DNA of 64,000 nucleotides from Pelagicoccus albus (GCF_014230145.1 NZ_JACHVC010000001.1:1-64000), one strand, 5' to 3'; positions 52,167 to 62,182 are shown, counted from the stretch's first letter. Numbers and translations: made by a program. Notes: a model not told the origin generated them from the letters alone.

Positions 52167-53864
52167 ATGGACGTCCTGAATACTGGATTTGAAACCCGTT
52201 ATGGCCTGAATGAGGAGCAGCTTGAGGATGTGCTTTCCTCTCGACGGGCGGAAAGGCTTGGCAAGATCGCTGGATACGCGGGACTCAGTTTAAATGAACT
52301 CGTAGGTGAATTGGCGAACTATGCGGAACTGGAGCGAGTGGAGGCGGACCGTTTCGATTTGCGAGCCTTGCAAAAGGTGCCAGTTCGAATTTTGCACGAG
52401 TTCCACTGTGTGCCGATCAAGCCTGCGGAGACGGAGGAAGACGATGCGTCTGACTTTCCATTCAACTTGGCCACTGCATGGCCTATCAGTCGGGAGATGG
52501 ATGACTGGGTTTATGCGGCTTGCGGAGAGCGACCCCATTGGGTGGTAAGCCATCCGGAGCGTATCACGAATTTTATTACGCAAAACTTGGGGGTTGGAGC
52601 TGAGAGCTTGGATGACTCTTTCGAAATGGAGGCTGAAATGGTCGCCGAAGAGGAAGAGGATGAGGACGAAGATGCCGCGATCATTCGTTTTGTGAATGAA
52701 GTCTTCAACCAGGCCATTAGTGGCGGGGCTACAGATATCCACTTCGAGCCGATGGAGGATCATCTGCGTATCCGCTACCGTATCGACGGTTTGCTGGTGC
52801 CAGTTCCTGTGCCCGAAAACTTGAGACGTTTCCAAGACGCCATCGTCTCCCGTCTCAAGATCATGGCGAAGCTCAATATCTCAGAGCGACGTTTGCCTCA
52901 GGACGGCCGTATTAATCACCGAGTCGGGAACACGACCTTGGATATTCGTCTCTCCACCATGCCGGTCATGTACGGGGAAAGCATCAGTTTGCGACTTCTC
53001 AATAAGAAGGACAAACCGCTTAGCCTTGCCCAGCTCGGCATGTCGGAACGCGATACCCAAGTGGTGAATCGTGTGCTGAACCTGCCGCACGGAATCATTC
53101 TCGTTACGGGCCCGACCGGATCCGGTAAATCAACTTCGCTCAACGCCTTTATTCGCTCCATCAATTCCGATGATCGTCGAATCATCACGGTGGAGGATCC
53201 GATCGAATACGAGGTGGCGGGAGTCAACCAGATCCAGGTAAAGCCAGACATCGGCTTTGGTTTCCCCGAAGCCCTTCGACACGTGCTGCGTCAGGATCCC
53301 AATGTGATCATGGTGGGTGAGATTCGCGACCGCGAAACGGCGAACATCGCCGTACAGGCATCGCTAACCGGTCACCTTGTTTTTTCGACCTTGCATACAA
53401 ACGATTCAGCGGGAGCGATTACACGCTTGATCGATATGGGAGTTGAGCCGTTCCTGATCGCTTCGAGTGTGGAGATGGTGATCGCCCAACGTCTCTTGAG
53501 ACGCTCATGTCCATCCTGTACCAGTGTTCGTCCTGCGGAACCGATGGAAGTCGAGGACGCGTTGCGTGTTTTGGATTTGGATCCCGCCCTTGCGGAGGGA
53601 GTCAAGGGGCTACCTGATCCGAGAGGTTGCGAAACGTGTCGAGGCATTGGATACAAGGGCCGAATCGGTATTTACGAAATTCTACGCGTGACCGAGAAGA
53701 TGCACGATCCGATAGTCAGGCGGGAGGCTGCTCCCGTGATACGCCATCTCGGTTTGGAGGCAGGGATGGTGACGCTAGGGAAATCCGGTTGGAATCTTGT
53801 GGAAAAGCGATTAACGACTCTCGAAGAAGTGGTTCGAACCATTTCCGTGAAGGAAGGCGAGTAG
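52167..53864 (+). CDS. gspE: Type II secretion ATPase GspE
   Basis: Cytoplasmic motor ATPase of 565 aa. The N-terminal domain has the MshEN-like region, the catalytic part has GATDIHFEP, Walker A GPTGSGKST (about 314-322), an Asp box (ITVEDPIEYE), Walker B IMVGEIRDRETA and a His box (TGHLVFSTLHTND). A zinc motif of four Cys is present (CPSC near 448, CETC near 488). It belongs to the GspE/PilB group and is followed by gspF. Confidence 0.97.
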   Translation: MDVLNTGFETRYGLNEEQLEDVLSSRRAERLGKIAGYAGLSLNELVGELANYAELERVEADRFDLRALQKVPVRILHEFHCVPIKPAETEEDDASDFPFNLATAWPISREMDDWVYAACGERPHWVVSHPERITNFITQNLGVGAESLDDSFEMEAEMVAEEEEDEDEDAAIIRFVNEVFNQAISGGATDIHFEPMEDHLRIRYRIDGLLVPVPVPENLRRFQDAIVSRLKIMAKLNISERRLPQDGRINHRVGNTTLDIRLSTMPVMYGESISLRLLNKKDKPLSLAQLGMSERDTQVVNRVLNLPHGIILVTGPTGSGKSTSLNAFIRSINSDDRRIITVEDPIEYEVAGVNQIQVKPDIGFGFPEALRHVLRQDPNVIMVGEIRDRETANIAVQASLTGHLVFSTLHTNDSAGAITRLIDMGVEPFLIASSVEMVIAQRLLRRSCPSCTSVRPAEPMEVEDALRVLDLDPALAEGVKGLPDPRGCETCRGIGYKGRIGIYEILRVTEKMHDPIVRREAAPVIRHLGLEAGMVTLGKSGWNLVEKRLTTLEEVVRTISVKEGE

Positions 53865-53883
53865 CGGAGGGAAACGCAGGACT

Positions 53884-55134
53884 GTGCCGATATTCAAATA
53901 CAGCGCTAGAGATGCCGGAGGTTCTTCGGTGAGAGGCGAGCTTGACGCTCCCTCCCGCAAGCTCGCCCTTCGTAAGTTGAGCGGCATGAAATTGCGGCCC
54001 ATTTCCGTAAGCGAAAGCGGGCTCGTTCAAGAAGAAGGGAAATCGGGATCGAAGCTCGGTTCGCTTTTTTCTGGATCTCGGGAAGCTCGTGCTCGGAAAC
54101 TTGATACGCGCGTTACGCTTCCGTTTCTGACGGCTTTGAAGGAGCTGGTCTCTTGTGGCGTGCAGGCTGGCGATGCCTTGCAGCTAATGAGCGCCCGCTT
54201 GAATGATCCTTCCCAAAAGCGACTTGCCTCTTTGCTCTGGGACGACGTGAGGCAGGGGCGTTCTCTGTCGGAAGCGTGCCGCAAGCAAACAGCGGTCTTT
54301 GACGACAGCATGGTTAGCCTGATCGAGGCGGGCGAGGCGACCGGTAATCTGAACAATGTGCTCGGACGGCTGGTTTCTAATTTGGAGGAAACCAAGGAGA
54401 TAAAATCGAAGCTGAGCGCGGCGATGGCGTATCCGGCCTTTCTGATGGTGGTCGCATTCGGGCTTGTCTTGATGTTTCTCTTTTTCCTTCTGCCGCGTAT
54501 TGAAGGATTGCTTACCTCGCTGGGAGGCAATCTTCCTTGGTCCACGAAGCTTTTGATCGGGATGGCGGAACTTGCGCTTTCCTATGGGTGGCTGGTTATT
54601 TTGTTGGGAGCCATTGGCGTGGTTTCTTTGTTGTCTTGGAGAAAGACTAATGCAGGGAGAATCCGTTTTGACGAATTGCTGCTTAGCATCCCTTTGCTCG
54701 GTCCGTTCCTGAGGGACGTGCAGGTTTTGAGGATGACTCAGGTTTTGTCTCTGCTCCTAGAAAATGGGATCACCATGGTGCAATCTTTGCACATGTCCGA
54801 ACGCTCGGTCACCAATTTCGCCATGCGTGAGAAGTTCGCGGAGTCTCGGGCCCGGGTAACGGAAGGGTCCTCCTTGTCCGGAGCGTTCAAGCAGACTGGC
54901 TATTTCGAAGGTATGGCGCTCGATATTTTCACGGTGGGAGAGAACACCGGAAACGTGGTGCCCGGCTTAAAGCAGTTGGCCCGTCAGTACACCGAGCGAG
55001 TGGACAAGGCCATCAAATCGTTTATCGGCGTCACTTCTATTGGAGTGTTGCTGTTTGTGTTCGTCTTCGTGGGGCTTGTGGCCCTCGGGATCATCTCCGC
55101 TGTTTTTCAGCTTAGCGGCAGCCTTTCAGGATAA
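53884..55134 (+). CDS. gspF: Type II secretion inner membrane protein GspF
   Basis: Polytopic platform protein of 416 aa with two GspF domains (FLTALKELVSCGVQAGDALQLM and RMTQVLSLLLENGITMVQSLHM) and three membrane helices (AYPAFLMVVAFGLVLMFLFFLL, WLVILLGAIGVVSLL, IGVLLFVFVFVGLVALGII). GTG start with GGAGGG upstream. It closes the operon; no prepilin peptidase gene is seen in the window. Confidence 0.96.
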   Translation: MPIFKYSARDAGGSSVRGELDAPSRKLALRKLSGMKLRPISVSESGLVQEEGKSGSKLGSLFSGSREARARKLDTRVTLPFLTALKELVSCGVQAGDALQLMSARLNDPSQKRLASLLWDDVRQGRSLSEACRKQTAVFDDSMVSLIEAGEATGNLNNVLGRLVSNLEETKEIKSKLSAAMAYPAFLMVVAFGLVLMFLFFLLPRIEGLLTSLGGNLPWSTKLLIGMAELALSYGWLVILLGAIGVVSLLSWRKTNAGRIRFDELLLSIPLLGPFLRDVQVLRMTQVLSLLLENGITMVQSLHMSERSVTNFAMREKFAESRARVTEGSSLSGAFKQTGYFEGMALDIFTVGENTGNVVPGLKQLARQYTERVDKAIKSFIGVTSIGVLLFVFVFVGLVALGIISAVFQLSGSLSG

Positions 55135-55204
55135 ATCGAAAAGACGCTGAATCGGATTTGAGTTTTTTAGGGTATTAGGGATAATATTGGGGAAGACCTC
55201 CTAA

Positions 55205-58200
55205 TTGCGTCCCCTTTTGACCGCTCTCCTCTTACAGCCTAGTTTCAAGTTCCGTGTGGCGCTTGCGTTTATCCTTTGCTGCGTGCTCGGATCATCCCTC
55301 TTCGCGGAAACGAGCGATTTGAGGCATCTCCGTTTCCGGGCCCTGAAACTGGAAGACGACACACAGTTTAGTGGCTCCGTAAACGACATCATCCAAGGTC
55401 CGCAGGGATTTATCTGGTTTGCGACGGATGAAGGGGCCCATCGTTACGATGGCCACAATATCAAGTCCTTCGTGCATGATAACGAGGATCCCAGGTCTAT
55501 CGCCAGTAGCTCTGTCGAATTGTTTCACCTGGATGGACAAAACCGGCTTTGGATGGGAACGGAGCGCGGCGTTTCGGTCTATTTGCCGGAGATCGAGTCG
55601 TTTAGGAATTTCCCTTTGGACTCGGATGCGAGGCAAAAAGGGCTGCTAGATCGCGTGGCCGGAATCGAATCGGATAGCGAAGGGCAGGTTTACGCCGTAG
55701 CGGAGTCCGGCATCATCTATGGTTTCAGCGAGACGGAATCTGTTTTTCATGCTCTGAACGACGAATCGCTCGGTATCGTCAAGTCGCTGGATATCGATCC
55801 GCGAGGCCGCCTTTGGATCGGGGTCAATGGAAGCGTATTTCGATTTGATCCTCTGATGGGTGAAATCGTCCAGTTTTCCGAGCCTTTCCAAAGCCTGCAG
55901 GACGCTACGAATTTTGTGGAGAGCATCGCCTACGTTTCGGATGAGGAAATCTGGGTGGCCACTGCAACTCAGGGCGCTATTGTTTTCAACAGCCTGAGCG
56001 AGGAAGCGGTAGAGAGTCCGAGGCAATTGAGAGGAGAAGGCTACGGGCATCTGGTGAAGATCGACGAGTTTGGAAACGTTTGGCTCGGGCATTCCGGGGG
56101 CTTGACGATTCGGGACGAATTAACGGGGGAGGTTGCCCGTTACCATGCGGGAAGGGTGGATGGGGATTTTCCTTCCAGCGAAATCCGGTCGTTGATGCAG
56201 GATGATCGCGGCAACGTTTGGGTAGGCTCCTCGCTGCATGGTGTTTTCGTAGCTAATAAAACGAAGCCGTTTGGCAGATTGGCAGAGTATCTGGGTCGTC
56301 CTGACGGATTGGAAACGGTAGTTTCCGCTGTTATGGAGGACAGTTCCGGAAATCTGTGGGTAGGCCGGAATACCTCGGGAATCGATGTTTTCCCTGAAAA
56401 TGGAGGCTTGCCGACTCTCCTAGACTATCAGGCAGGGGCGGCTTCAAGCCTGCCTGATGGTACAGTCTTCTCCATATTCCAAGATTCGAGGGAAACGATT
56501 TGGGTGGGCGTTTTCCGCTGCGGGTTGGCTCGGTACCGGCCGGAGTCAATGGATTTCGAGTTCTTCCTTCACGAAGAAGGGAACCCGAACAGCTTGTCCG
56601 GCAATGACATTAGAGGTATTCAGGAGGATGATACGGGAAAGCTATGGCTCCTTGTTCATGGCCATGGCCTATCCCATTTCGATCCTGAGTCGGGCACATT
56701 CCAGAATTACAGCCGGGACCCTGCAAAAGAGGATTCGACATTGGTCAGTGATTGGGGGACCGCGCTCCTTTACGCCTCGGACGGTACGTTGTACTACGGC
56801 ACGGATATTGGTTTGAGTGTAGTCGACACCCTAACTGGCGAAGTACAAAACTATATTGCCAACCCGGAGGAAAAGGGCGGTCTCTCGAATTCGGTCGTAA
56901 ACGATCTGAAAGAGGATTCCCAAGGTAGAATCTGGATAGCGACTTCTGGTGGAGTGGAATTATTCGATCCAAGCTCGAAGGAGTTTAGATCCTGGGGTGT
57001 GAAGGATGGCTTGCCGAGTCGAGTGGTTCAATCGGTGGTTCAAGATGCGGATGGACAGATGTGGCTGGGGACCAATCGGGGACTGGTTCGATTTAATCCA
57101 ACGGACTCATCGATGCGCGTCTATCGCAGGTCCGATGGGCTCTCCTCCGATACGTTTTCAGCGAGAGCAGTGGAGCAGGGCAGGGACGACAGCCTTTATT
57201 TCGGCACTAGAGACGGGCTGAGTTACTTTTTGCCTTCCGAGATTGTAGATGACGTCACCCCGCCAACTGTGTGGATCAGCGATTTCAAGGTTTTCAATAG
57301 ATCCATCGAACTGCGACCGGGCGAAGAAGGGCCGGGCGTCTTGTCCAAAAGCATCCTTCTCACCGATCGCGTTCAATTGGACTACGATCAAAAAGTTTTT
57401 TCGGTGAGTTTTGTCGCTCTGGATTTTACCCGGTCCTCGCAGAGCGAATACGCGTACCGCTTGCTTGGCTTTGATCGAAAATGGACTCAAGGGAAGGGAA
57501 TCGGCGAGGTAACCTACACAAACCTTAGTCCGGGGAATTACACTTTCGAAGTCAAGGCGAGCAACGGTGACGGATATTGGAGCGTAAGTCCTCGCCAGTT
57601 GCAGATCGTGGTGATGCCCCCGTTTTGGGACACCTTGATTTTCAGGCTCGGGGTGACGATCCTTTTGCTCGTCATTTGCTCTGTAATTATTTTCTGGCGA
57701 CTCAATGACTTTAGGCGTCAACGGGAGGTTCTCGCGGCGAACGTAAGCAGAAGGACTGAGCAGCTGAGAAATGCCAACCAGGAGCTCGAGGTCGCCAACT
57801 CCCGCTACGAGGAAACGCAAAGCAAGATCCAAGAGCAAAATCGGGAGCTGATGAAGCACCGAACAAATCTGGAGGCAATGGTTTCGCAGCGGACCAAGGA
57901 ACTGGAAAAGGCTGTGGAGAAAGCGGAGCGTTCGGATCGGCTGAAAACCGCGTTTCTGGCGAATATGTCTCACGAAATCAGGACTCCCATGAATGCGATC
58001 ATCGGCCTCCTAGACGTGCTGCAGATCGATACGCTAACCGATGCTGAACGAGAGCATTATTCCGCGGTGATCAAGCAAAGTAGCGAAACGCTCATGACCT
58101 TGATCGATGACATTCTGGACTTGTCGCGAATCGAGTCCGGCGAAGCGAACATCCAGCTCGAACTTTGCAATTGCGACGAGGTCTGCGAAGAGCTTTTTGC

Positions 58201-59104
58201 CCTGTTTCGCCACCTCGCCGCTGGTTCCTCGGAAGGAAAGGTGGAGTTGAAACTGGTGCGTGATGATATGGAAGGGGAGAAGCCGGACCTAGACTCTGAC
58301 TTTGTTTTGTCTGGGCTGGACCCGATTCGACTGAAGCAGGTTCTTACCAATCTGCTCTCGAATGCCATCAAGTTTACCGATAGCGGGCAGATTCTGTTCG
58401 GCTACGATTCTTGGTCGGATGAGACTCGCTCCGGTATTAGGTTTTTTGTTACCGATTCGGGGATCGGCATCGCTCCCGAGCAGTTGCATCTCGTTTTCGA
58501 TCGGTTTCACAAGCTCGAGAAACCCAATGGCCGCGTTTATCGGGGAGCTGGCTTGGGTCTGACTATCTCCAAGAAGCTTACCGAGCTCATGGGAGGAACG
58601 ATCTCGGTCGAGTCTGAGTTGGGGGTGGGGACTACGTTTCGAGTCGAATTCGAACGGGAAAAGGAGTCTCCCAAGGATCTTGAAAGGTCCGCTGCTGTGG
58701 ATTCCTACTTGGAGACCAAGCATGACGAGGAGGCCTACCTTGCCGGGAAGCGGGTTTTGGTAGTCGAAGACGAGGAGCCAAATTTCATCGTTTTGGGCAA
58801 GTACCTGGAGAAGGCTAAGGCTATCGTGGTGTGGGCCAAAAACGGGGTGGAAGCGGTGGCCCGTTTTGACGAAGAGGAATTCGATCTAGTGCTGCTTGAC
58901 GTTAAAATGCCCTTGATGAATGGATACGAGGTTTTGAGCCATATCCGCTCTGTGAATACCAGTATCCCCGTGCTTATGCAGACTGCCCATGTGATGGAAG
59001 CGGAGCGGCGGAGGTCCGAGGAACTCGGTGCTAACGGCTTCATAGCCAAGCCGTTTACGCAAGGATCCTTGCGTTCGGCAATCGAGCAACTGCAGCTGGC
59101 TTAA
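55205..59104 (+). CDS. Two-component hybrid kinase with beta-propeller sensor
   Basis: Membrane sensor of 1299 aa. It has a signal peptide (FRVALAFILCCVLGSSLFA), a periplasmic two-blade Reg_prop propeller set with many repeats of the form GxIWxGT..G (for example QGFIWFATDEG, NRLWMGTERG, GRLWIGVNG), a Y_Y_Y domain (YAYRLLGFDRKWTQ, SPGNYTFEVKASNGDG), one helix (LGVTILLLVICSVIIFW, about 815-835), a coiled coil, HisKA with phosphorylated His at 923 (ANMSHEIRTPMN), HATPase (LLSNAIKFTD, GIAPEQLH, GAGLGLTISKKL) and a C-terminal receiver with D1232. It ends at the receiver; a HTCS-type AraC domain is absent. TTG is the apparent start. Confidence 0.93.
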   Translation: MRPLLTALLLQPSFKFRVALAFILCCVLGSSLFAETSDLRHLRFRALKLEDDTQFSGSVNDIIQGPQGFIWFATDEGAHRYDGHNIKSFVHDNEDPRSIASSSVELFHLDGQNRLWMGTERGVSVYLPEIESFRNFPLDSDARQKGLLDRVAGIESDSEGQVYAVAESGIIYGFSETESVFHALNDESLGIVKSLDIDPRGRLWIGVNGSVFRFDPLMGEIVQFSEPFQSLQDATNFVESIAYVSDEEIWVATATQGAIVFNSLSEEAVESPRQLRGEGYGHLVKIDEFGNVWLGHSGGLTIRDELTGEVARYHAGRVDGDFPSSEIRSLMQDDRGNVWVGSSLHGVFVANKTKPFGRLAEYLGRPDGLETVVSAVMEDSSGNLWVGRNTSGIDVFPENGGLPTLLDYQAGAASSLPDGTVFSIFQDSRETIWVGVFRCGLARYRPESMDFEFFLHEEGNPNSLSGNDIRGIQEDDTGKLWLLVHGHGLSHFDPESGTFQNYSRDPAKEDSTLVSDWGTALLYASDGTLYYGTDIGLSVVDTLTGEVQNYIANPEEKGGLSNSVVNDLKEDSQGRIWIATSGGVELFDPSSKEFRSWGVKDGLPSRVVQSVVQDADGQMWLGTNRGLVRFNPTDSSMRVYRRSDGLSSDTFSARAVEQGRDDSLYFGTRDGLSYFLPSEIVDDVTPPTVWISDFKVFNRSIELRPGEEGPGVLSKSILLTDRVQLDYDQKVFSVSFVALDFTRSSQSEYAYRLLGFDRKWTQGKGIGEVTYTNLSPGNYTFEVKASNGDGYWSVSPRQLQIVVMPPFWDTLIFRLGVTILLLVICSVIIFWRLNDFRRQREVLAANVSRRTEQLRNANQELEVANSRYEETQSKIQEQNRELMKHRTNLEAMVSQRTKELEKAVEKAERSDRLKTAFLANMSHEIRTPMNAIIGLLDVLQIDTLTDAEREHYSAVIKQSSETLMTLIDDILDLSRIESGEANIQLELCNCDEVCEELFALFRHLAAGSSEGKVELKLVRDDMEGEKPDLDSDFVLSGLDPIRLKQVLTNLLSNAIKFTDSGQILFGYDSWSDETRSGIRFFVTDSGIGIAPEQLHLVFDRFHKLEKPNGRVYRGAGLGLTISKKLTELMGGTISVESELGVGTTFRVEFEREKESPKDLERSAAVDSYLETKHDEEAYLAGKRVLVVEDEEPNFIVLGKYLEKAKAIVVWAKNGVEAVARFDEEEFDLVLLDVKMPLMNGYEVLSHIRSVNTSIPVLMQTAHVMEAERRRSEELGANGFIAKPFTQGSLRSAIEQLQLA

Positions 59105-59193
59105 GGGCGGAGAACTCGGTCCGGAGTTCGCGTTTAGTCAAAGTTGTGGTTGAAGCGGGAGAACAAAGTCCCCTAGCTTGCGTCATAACGTCG

Positions 59194-60447
59194 ATGAGTC
59201 CCAATATTCAAATAGCGATCCGGTTTCTGATAGCGAAAAAACGCTCCATGTTTATGAGCCTCTGCGGTATCGCCTTTGGAGTCGGCTTTTTTATCGTTAC
59301 CCAGGCCCAATTGAGCGGATTCGAGGAGTTTTTTATCCGTACCATTCTGGGAACGGACGGAGCCATTCGCATCGAGGACAAGTTCCAAAATACTTTGTCT
59401 CAGGTGGAAGCAGCTTCCTCCTCGGAGCAGAGCACATCCTTTTTTGTGGCCGACAGGGGGAATCGCCGTTATATTCAGGGTGTCGAGTATCCGGATGATC
59501 TTCGGGAGGCGGTACAGAAGTTGCCCAACGTTTCCTCCACCTCCGCAGTCCTAAAAGGTAGGGTCGAAGTGCAAAGTCCGCTTCGGGCAGAACCCGGACA
59601 AGTTTATGGAATCGTCCTTAACGACCACATTTCAGTGTCGGATTTGGAAGATCAGATCGTATTTGGAAGTTTAGAGAGCTTCCGAGAAACCCCGACCGGG
59701 ATTCTACTGGGTAGGAAATTGGCAGACCGTTTGCAGGCTCGGGTAGGGGATTCCATTTTGATCGACAATCGTGGAGACCAGGACCGCTACCGAGTCTGTG
59801 CGGTATACGAAACTGGTGTATCCGATATCGATCGGGTGCGGATTTTTATGCATTTAGATCAGGCCCGCTCGCTCCTCAAACGCCCGCATGGAGTGACATT
59901 TGTGCAGGTGAGCCTGTTTGACCGCGATCGGGCGGAGTACGATTCGGTGGTAATTGAAAACTTGGTACAGCACTCCGCGGCCCCTTGGCAGGATCGCGAA
60001 AAGGTCTGGTTGGATGTGTTCAAGGCTCTTCAAGTGTCCGCAGTTATCACGGTTTCCACCATTATCCTGATCTCTGGTCTCGGTATGTTTAATACTCTGG
60101 TGATGATCGTGATGGAGAAGACTCGGGAGATCGCTATCCTCCGGTCGATGGGTTACAGCCGGGCTGATATTTCCTCCATCTTTTTGTGGCAGGGGGCTAT
60201 CGTCCTAGTGCTGGGAGTGATTCTTGGGTTTTTGCTAGGCGCTGGAGTGACTTACGGGGTGTCTCACTTGCCGCTGCGTGTTCGGGGCATTTTTTCCACT
60301 GACAGCTACGTGGTCGAATGGTCGGCCTTCCATTACCTTTGGGCCGCCATCACTGCCTCCTTTATTGTAATGTTTGCCAGTTTTGCTCCTGCTCGAAGGG
60401 CGGCTAAGCTCGTTCCAGGCGATGTGATTCGGGGGACTGCCTCATGA
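59194..60447 (+). CDS. MacB/LolC-type ABC transporter permease
   Basis: Inner-membrane permease of 417 aa with an N-terminal helix (SMFMSLCGIAFGVGFFIVTQ), a ~220-aa periplasmic domain, and three C-terminal helices (VSAVITVSTIILISGLGMFNTLVMIVME, FLWQGAIVLVLGVILGFLLG, FHYLWAAITASFIVMFAS). The link EKTREIAILRSMGYSRADI is the FtsX coupling helix. It is probably a lipoprotein or mechanical exporter of the LolC/MacB class. The start at ATG 59194 is preferred over GTG 59146. It overlaps the ATPase gene by an ATGA. Confidence 0.9.
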   Translation: MSPNIQIAIRFLIAKKRSMFMSLCGIAFGVGFFIVTQAQLSGFEEFFIRTILGTDGAIRIEDKFQNTLSQVEAASSSEQSTSFFVADRGNRRYIQGVEYPDDLREAVQKLPNVSSTSAVLKGRVEVQSPLRAEPGQVYGIVLNDHISVSDLEDQIVFGSLESFRETPTGILLGRKLADRLQARVGDSILIDNRGDQDRYRVCAVYETGVSDIDRVRIFMHLDQARSLLKRPHGVTFVQVSLFDRDRAEYDSVVIENLVQHSAAPWQDREKVWLDVFKALQVSAVITVSTIILISGLGMFNTLVMIVMEKTREIAILRSMGYSRADISSIFLWQGAIVLVLGVILGFLLGAGVTYGVSHLPLRVRGIFSTDSYVVEWSAFHYLWAAITASFIVMFASFAPARRAAKLVPGDVIRGTAS

Positions 60448-61142
60448 GCCAGTTCATCACCGAAGAAGACGTGGCTATGGAATGCCGTGGTCTACATAAG
60501 TATCTAGGAGAGGGTGAAATGCGTGTTCACGTCCTCAAGGGTGTGGACTTGCAGCTACGCCGCGGAGAGGTTTCCGCAGTGGTTGGCCCGTCTGGCTGTG
60601 GCAAGTCTACCTTGCTCTACCTACTTGGTTTGCTCGATCAGCAGGATGGAGGTCAGATCTCAGTGGGCGGAGAGGACGTTCCACCCAATAAAGACGGGGC
60701 CCATACGAGGCTGCGCGGCGAACACATCGGCTTCGTATTTCAGTTCCACTTCCTCCTGCCAGAGTTTTCCGCTCTGGAAAACGTCATGCTGCCGATGCGT
60801 AAGCTCGGAAGACTCTCCGAACAGGAAATGCGCTCTCGGGCGAGCGAGCTACTCCATGAGGTTGGCCTGGGCCAGAAGATCGGCCGCCGTCCCTCCCAGC
60901 TGTCAGGAGGCGAGCAGCAAAGAGTGGCCATTGCCCGCTCGCTCTCCAACCGACCCAGTGTGCTTCTCGCTGACGAGCCGACGGGCAATCTCGACGTTGC
61001 CAATTCCATGATGGTATTCGATCTTCTGACACGGCTCGCCAAGGAATACCGGCAGGCCGTTTTGATCGTAACTCACAATCCCGACCTCGCTGAAAGGTGC
61101 GATCGAATCTTGAGAATGGAGGACGGACTTTTTGTGCCCTAG
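60444..61142 (+). CDS. LolD-type ABC transporter ATPase
   Basis: ATP-binding subunit of 232 aa. Walker A is GPSGCGKST, Q-loop FVFQFHFLLPEFSALENVMLPM, signature LSGGEQQRVAIARSL, Walker B VLLADEPTGNLD and His switch IVTHNPDLA. This sequence class (LolD/MacB/FtsE) powers extraction rather than import. It overlaps the permease gene and acts with it. A single LolC/E-type permease suggests a homodimer. Confidence 0.95.
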   Translation: MSQFITEEDVAMECRGLHKYLGEGEMRVHVLKGVDLQLRRGEVSAVVGPSGCGKSTLLYLLGLLDQQDGGQISVGGEDVPPNKDGAHTRLRGEHIGFVFQFHFLLPEFSALENVMLPMRKLGRLSEQEMRSRASELLHEVGLGQKIGRRPSQLSGGEQQRVAIARSLSNRPSVLLADEPTGNLDVANSMMVFDLLTRLAKEYRQAVLIVTHNPDLAERCDRILRMEDGLFVP

Positions 61143-61301
61143 CTTGCAAGCTGCTTAATGATAGCTATTAGAAGATTGATTAATGAGGAACACATTTCCT
61201 TATAACGCCTTGAAGCTGCTCTAAAGTCTCCAACATTTTATTTGCTTTTCGATTAAGCTCTCTTTCACTGCCTTTTCCTCTTAAGCCTAACCTACTGCTC
61301 A

Positions 61302-61487
61302 GTGAATTCCGAAAATTCCCGCAAATCGTTTCTGATTGCGATCGCGGCCATCGTGGCCGGCGTGTTCGCATTGCCCAAATTTCTTGCCCGCCCTAAGGCT
61401 AAGGGGGTGCAATCTAAGTCCGCTTCTCCCATGAAGTTGCGACATGATCCTCGCGCTGTGAATCGAGAGGATTCGCGTTTCGCTTAA
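61302..61487 (+). CDS. Small membrane protein ahead of the act operon
   Basis: Possible protein of 61 aa with one membrane helix (FLIAIAAIVAGVFALP), a basic flank (KFLARPKAKG) and a charged tail. The GTG start follows no clear ribosome site. It lies 38 bases before actA. The hydrophobic plus basic pattern makes a real bitopic protein plausible, but there is no recognised family. Confidence 0.5.
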   Translation: MNSENSRKSFLIAIAAIVAGVFALPKFLARPKAKGVQSKSASPMKLRHDPRAVNREDSRFA

Positions 61488-61525
61488 CAGCTATCCCTGA
61501 CAGGAACGGCTAACCTTTCTCCGCT

Positions 61526-62182
61526 ATGTCTAAAGTGTTTCCTAAGTGGTCAAACGCGTTACCACTGAAGATCGTCGTATTTCTCTTCGTCTTCGTGACT
61601 ACGCTCCTAGCTGGCATTACGTACTATGTGACGCCGAAATATGTGCGAGTGGGCTACGAGCCAACGCAGCCGGTCCCTTATGACCACAGCTTCCACGTTG
61701 GGGAACTCGGTCTCGACTGTCGTTATTGTCACGACAAGGTGGACCAGTCCGACGTGGCCAACATCCCAGCCGCTGACACTTGTATGAAGTGTCACAGCAT
61801 GATCAAGACGGACAGCGATCTGCTTGCTCCGATCCGCGAGAGCTATGCCACTGGCGAGCCGGTAGCATGGAAGCGCGTTCATCAGGTTCCCGACTATGTC
61901 TACTTCAGCCACCAAGCCCACGTAACGCGTGGAGTTTCCTGCGTAGAATGTCACGGTCAGGTCAACGAAATGGCGGTCGTTTCCCACGCCGAGCCAATGA
62001 GCATGAGCTGGTGCTTGGACTGCCACCGTCATCCGGAAGAAGTCCTTCGCCCTACTGACGAAGTCTTCAATCTCGACTGGACACATCCAGGCGGCAAGCA
62101 GGGCCAGATCGCTGACGGCCTCAAGTTTGTCGAAGAACGCAACATCACTCCTCCACAAAGCTGCACAGGCTGCCACCGATGA
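61526..62182 (+). CDS. actA: Alternative complex III pentaheme cytochrome ActA
   Basis: Electron-carrying subunit of alternative complex III, a quinol oxidase that replaces the bc1 complex. The 218-aa protein has an N-terminal membrane helix (IVVFLFVFVTTLLAGITYYV, about 16-35) and five CxxCH heme motifs at 65-69, 86-90, 139-143, 163-167 and 213-217, matching the pentaheme ActA layout. It overlaps actB by an ATGA. Confidence 0.93.
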   Translation: MSKVFPKWSNALPLKIVVFLFVFVTTLLAGITYYVTPKYVRVGYEPTQPVPYDHSFHVGELGLDCRYCHDKVDQSDVANIPAADTCMKCHSMIKTDSDLLAPIRESYATGEPVAWKRVHQVPDYVYFSHQAHVTRGVSCVECHGQVNEMAVVSHAEPMSMSWCLDCHRHPEEVLRPTDEVFNLDWTHPGGKQGQIADGLKFVEERNITPPQSCTGCHR

